A program made the position numbers and the translations under genes. From NCBI GenBank assembly GCA_023853785.1, contig JAJIRX010000708.1:467487-531486 (forward strand): DNA of 64,000 nt, read 5' to 3'. Below the pieces are notes generated by a model that saw only the letters and a list, made by a program, of their open reading frames with translations, ran no database searches and was not told where the DNA came from. Shown here piece after piece: positions 59,813-64,000 of this stretch (positions within the stretch are counted from its first letter, which is position 1; each line of letters opens with the position of its first letter). The stretch comes from Psilocybe azurescens (taxonomy: Eukaryota > Basidiomycota > Agaricomycetes > Agaricales > Agrocybaceae).

Positions 59813-60581
59813 GTGAGTTATTGTTTTCAATGGCATAGATGAATACTGATCAGTACCTAGATTTCTGGAAACCGTGGTGCAAAGTCGACGGTTCCGCATT
59901 CCAAGAAACCTGGTTTTCTTCAAGCCTTGATCATCCTTGATTCTTTACTTTCGTTCCACCCCTTAATTTGTTGTAAACTACTGGACACGTATAACGATTT
60001 ACTGTAGCACACTTATCATAATCAATTCTACTCAATATCTGGCTTACTGCAGCACCTCGCTTGTCAATGTGGTGGCAAGGGAGAAAGAGAAAGCGTGTGA
60101 AAGCGTCAATAGCGCCGTGATAGCATGCTGAAATTTTCATGCCGCTGCCGGATAAAATCATCGCGCGACTGTTCGGCTTGAGCGGCTTGGAATTTTTGGG
60201 GTACATACGGACCTGTTCAACTTATTCTCACGCTTTCCTTCTTCACACTGACCATACTGTCCTCCTAGGTTCGACGCTATAAACGCGTCAACAGGTAAGT
60301 TTAGAAAGCAGTAGATACTTTATATGTCGATGAAAAATTGAATAATGTGATGAATCGAGTGGTAAACGCTACAGAGAGCGGAATGAGAGTTTTTAAAAGT
60401 GTAGTTTTGTACCGTTGTATCCTACGCTGACCCTGACCCAGTGCAATTATAACACGAAAGTCAGTGTAGATACAGTAAAGTCTGAACGTGAACACATATA
60501 TTTCTTAGAATACGAGATGAAGAATGTATGTTATGTCTTCTTATATCGAACTTTCCGTACTTACATCTTGGCCGAAGATAG
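59813..60581. other. No gene recognised
   Basis: A 91-codon frame on the minus strand (59931-60206) has no motif. Introns or the leader of the downstream gene may lie here. Confidence 0.4.
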
Positions 60582-63238
60582 ATTCAAGAGTGCGTCAGTT
60601 TCTGGACATGGAAGCTCAGGTGGACGAAGAAGGGATTTCCGACGAGGAGGATGAAGCAACAGAACGCGACAGGGAAGGTAATCTTTCTTGTTCTTGAACC
60701 TCATAACTCTCGCACCAGTATTGACAGCCACACCTAGATGCGTTCATTGACGACGGGGTAGCCTTGGACAACGAACATTCCGATTTACCGGCCAATTTCT
60801 CAGTCCATCACCACAGCGAGGACGCCTTGGAACGTCTTATATCACGCATTGATGCAAGAAGGAACGCCTCTGGTCATAGAAGATACACTGCTGATGATGT
60901 ACCGGAGACAACCCTTGACAGAGCTTTAGTCTATATTCCTAGGGAGGGGGATTATCCTCTGTGGCGCGTTGAATGTCGAGTGCGCACATTGTTATTCACG
61001 CTTGGGACTCTCTGAATTTACTGACCGACACCTTACAGTTCGGGGTTGAAGATCTAGCTGTAGTCTCTCTGCTAAGCACTGTTACGGAGCATCATCAAGT
61101 CCGTTCAGCCTTCACTCAAGGTTCCGTACGCGGCTGCATCTATATCGAATGCATGATGAACGAACGCCTCATCAAGCTTCTTCTTACACCCGGTATACTG
61201 CGCAACAGGTTGGGCATCAAAAGTCGATTGGTTGATTCTTCGGAGTATGCGGGACTGTTTCGGATGAGGGATGCACACGAAATCGCTGAGGTCGGAAGTT
61301 GGGTACTGTCAAGAAAGGCCTTTACAAGGGAGATGTTGGGATTGTGTCGCAAAAAGCTCCTTGGGTGCTCGTATTCTTCTTATTCCTCGACTGGATACAA
61401 CATCACGGAACCCACTCAAGCGAAAAGCGTCTACCGTTAGGCCGATAGCAAAGCTCTTCGACGCTGACTATTTCGGACAGCTTCTCCCATACAACATCGT
61501 GGGCCACGAGCACGGACGATACTCCTTTGGACGGTTGGAATTCGAGCAAGGCCTTCTAGCCAAAGACTTCGACTACCATTCATTCACAGTTGACGTGAAG
61601 GATATGCCTTATGACTTTTACACCATGTTTCGATGAGCAAACACCCATCTATCACCCTTTCGAACATGCCGCGCCCTCGAGAATGGAGTATGAAGGAGAA
61701 TGATAGGGTGTTTATTCGTGTCCAAGGGCCAGAAACTACTTTTACGTTTACCCCTGCCATCTTGAAGGCACTGGATACTCTCTATGCGGAAGTCGAGCAG
61801 ATATGGGCGCACGATGGACCCGCTGGACATAACCAAGAATACCGCCTAACATTGCGTGTATCATGGGAAGACTTGAGAAAAGAGATCAATGTCGGGCAAT
61901 ATGTTTGCGTACGCGGCGGACTGCATTCCGGAAAGACGGGTTGGGTGGTTCAAATTGAAGACGATCAAGTATCTATTGTGAGCAAGAAGATAGAGGGCGA
62001 AATACCTCAATATCTTAAGGACGGTGACGATGCTATCGAAGTGCGTATATTGTACCACCCCAAATCTTCACAACGCAAGTTTGCTAACAAACTCTCTGTG
62101 ATAGTCTTTCGAGGCTCTCGCTAATTTCCTGGAGATCACAGAAGAACCTGCTGTGTTCCACTACAGACGCGAGCCCGAATCTGGACCCCTTCCACCCAGA
62201 ACATATCGACATCCATGGTGCGGAGTGAAAGTGAAGATATCAAAACAATACCATCCCCCCGTGAAGGCGAAATTGGAGAGATTTTTGATGTTATTGAGAA
62301 GCGCGAGGAAAGGTGATAATGCTAATTGTACAATTGACGCGATACGCATCCAAGCTCTCCATTTCACAAAATAACCGTTCACTACGACGACGTTGTTGAA
62401 TATTCGTAAGTCCTCTCCCGCATTCCTCTCCAATTCCAGAAAGGTGATGGTAACGGCACAATAGGACCTGCTACGAACTTGTTCAATTCCTTGATCCCGG
62501 TGACAAACATATTCGACCCACACCAAAAAACAGTTGTCCGATTCTCAAGCCAACCATGCTTATACAGCATTAGTTCATGCTCCCCAAATACCTGCGGAAA
62601 AGCCCTCTGGAAGTGTTACTCCTCTTCCAACACCCATGCATTCGCTGCCTTCACCATTGAGCCCAGCTTGGGACCCTTCTTCGAGAACTCCGTCTGATTT
62701 GCGGACGCCAGAATCATGGATGTCGGATTCAAGGACACCCACATTACTGCGACCCCCGTCTCCTACACATGTGCTATTAAACCCAAAGTTAGTGGGATTC
62801 AAATTCAACGCCATAGTTGACGGTGGAGGATTCGCCAAGCAACAAATTGCGGTGTCGGTGGACCTTCAAGATAGCCGGGTTGTTCTCCGCCATAAAAAGT
62901 ATCACACGTGGCTTTTGTTGCAGCCCAGTTGGGTCACCCCAAAATATCCAAATCCTACTCATGACAATGGCCTTCTTGCCGTCATAAAAGGAGAGCACTG
63001 CGGCAAATACGTCCGCCGCATCCATCACCGGCGAGACACGGATTTGACGACGACCATCACCATCATTTTGTCAGTGGTTAATAGGACCGAGGGTTCGCCT
63101 GACTCTTTATCAGGGGAGCAGTTGGAACTTGATCCACATTCCCTTTGTACTGTGCCCGAATCAAAGAAAGAGAAAGAGTTGAACTGGAGGGTTATGACCT
63201 CGATCCGAGCTATGTACCACCGCCGTCCTAACCAGTAG
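60582..63238 (+). CDS. Spt5-like protein with NGN and KOW regions
   Basis: An acidic N-terminal exon (VDEEGISDEEDEATERDRE, ending at a GTAATC donor at 60678) joins in frame to 60738 (DAFIDDGVALDNEHSDLPAN). Next comes an NGN-like segment (PLWRVECRV, then SAFTQGSVRGCIYIECMM), KOW-like segments (EVGSWVLSRKAF near 61290; NVGQYVCVRGGLHSGKTGWV near 61890), a LFDADYFG...FEQGLLAKDFDY block between them, and a Ser/Pro-rich tail (SPAWDPSSRTPSDLRTPESW) ending in a beta-rich domain and TAG at 63236-63238. Canonical Spt5 is an essential RNA polymerase II elongation factor; this divergent form belongs to a multi-copy mushroom family and is unlikely to be the essential gene. The frame changes several times (near 61000, 61300-61440, 61635 and 62130); some are introns, others look like one-base losses. 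Confidence 0.55.
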
Positions 63239-63514
63239 CACAAATCATTTAATTCATTCAAGACCTGTACCCGGCAGAAAAGAGCAAGAACATATGATAG
63301 ATAACTTTTGTGTTACGGATGTTATTAATCGTCATCCGTACCATCGTCTCGAAAGCTGTGAATTGACAATGAAAGAAAGGTAAAATACTCACAAAGGCGC
63401 TGACAAAGAGACCGAGCGATGTAGGATGCAAGTTGTCAGTCCACATAAAAGCGATTTTCCATAATAACTGACGACGCTACCTATCAGTGCTATTTTGACC
63501 CCACCATCATTGTC

Positions 63515-64000
63515 ATGTCGAGTCGCAACCCACTCAAACCCACCAAGCTCAGAATCCATGATGCCCTACGAAACAGAAAAGCGCGCAATATGAATGCCGG
63601 TCGTTACTCCGTGGCCCCTTGAACACCACATCCTATGTTGAATCGATGCGCCTTGAAGCCTCTGCCACTGTAAGTCCAATTTCTTACGTGTCATAGACCG
63701 AACACTCACTATCATCCTTATTTAGCTCGACAACGTAAGCATGGAAAATGTCGTCGAACTTGAGGTGATCGAGGTGAGCTATCGCGAACATCATGTCAGT
63801 ATCCTTGTTAATTCAGTCAGGGACAGACAGGCCTTTCCATGCTGGAGCCTATAGACGACAACAGTCGCAAGCTGGACAAAAGTTTAGAATGCAATCGAGA
63901 ACTCAAAGCAAAGCTGGAAGAGTATGAAGATCAATCATGAACTCAATGACGTGCTTAGTACAGTGAGTTGTGGGGATCCCGGATACTGACCCTGTTGCTA
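63515..64000 (+). CDS. Start of an unidentified multi-exon gene, runs off the window
   Basis: ATG 63515 opens SSRNPLKPTKLRIHDALRNR. Exon 1 ends at a GTAAGT donor (63670), where the frame NTTSYVESMRLEASAT is open rather than the frame of the ATG, so one base is out. Exon 2 (63726-63773, after TTTAG) reads LDNVSMENVVELEVIE and ends at GTGAGC. A third exon reads SRKLDKSLECNRELKAKLEE, a coiled coil. The TTSY..SMRLEA...LDN.SMENVVELE pattern is one I associate with large mushroom hypothetical or transposon-linked proteins. The gene is cut by the window end. Confidence 0.35.

Overview
The window reads as nuclear DNA of a basidiomycete fungus, most likely a mushroom-forming Agaricomycete. Evidence: genes broken by many 50-70 bp GT-AG introns, a NACHT NTPase and an F-box protein of basidiomycete type, an EGII-like GH5 cellulase relic with a CBM1, Ty1/copia retrotransposons, and several families I know only from agaricomycete genomes (the WD40, MSSDESD and NGN/KOW families of 52-63 kb). 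All homology is recalled by eye; no search was run.

Layout. 0-5.6 kb: an F-box gene and a pair of small secreted proteins with a C-x2-C-x12-C-x3-[CH] finger; one is intact (5.0-5.5 kb) and its inverted neighbour (3.1-4.0 kb) is split by a terminal-inverted-repeat element. 5.6-9.5 kb: gene-poor. 9.5-13.5 kb: a lysine/serine-rich membrane-anchored protein and, convergent to it, a Zn2Cys6 transcription factor. 13.5-22.7 kb: a gene desert with a few short coding-like relics. 22.8-29.1 kb: a TRIP4/Rqt4-type C2HC5 zinc-finger gene (ribosome quality control), a NACHT protein and a decayed basidiomycete family gene. 29-50 kb: a repeat nest with two nearly identical 5.7 kb copia elements facing each other 3' to 3', both with 5-bp target duplications; between and around them lie a 961-bp TA-flanked element with about 324-bp inverted repeats, three loci rich in GGGGCGTGCA, three copies of one hairpin, one small spliced gene, and a GH5 endoglucanase pseudogene. 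50-64 kb: lineage-specific genes, namely a Ser/Pro-rich protein, a WD40 protein, a roughly 4 kb coiled-coil gene with the MSSDESD-type C-terminus, and an Spt5-like NGN/KOW gene.

One signal crosses the whole window. At least nine otherwise convincing exons are broken by the loss of exactly one base, mostly in short homopolymers, and the two copia copies differ from each other in the same way. This is best read as consensus error of the assembly, so many broken genes here may be intact in the organism. True decay is better supported for the MITE-split gene, the GH5 relic and the gene with an in-frame TAG at 28829.

The genes do not form one pathway. The region mixes housekeeping or regulatory genes with fast-evolving families and mobile DNA. 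The most novel candidates are the small secreted zinc-finger pair and the 55-64 kb block of lineage-specific genes.
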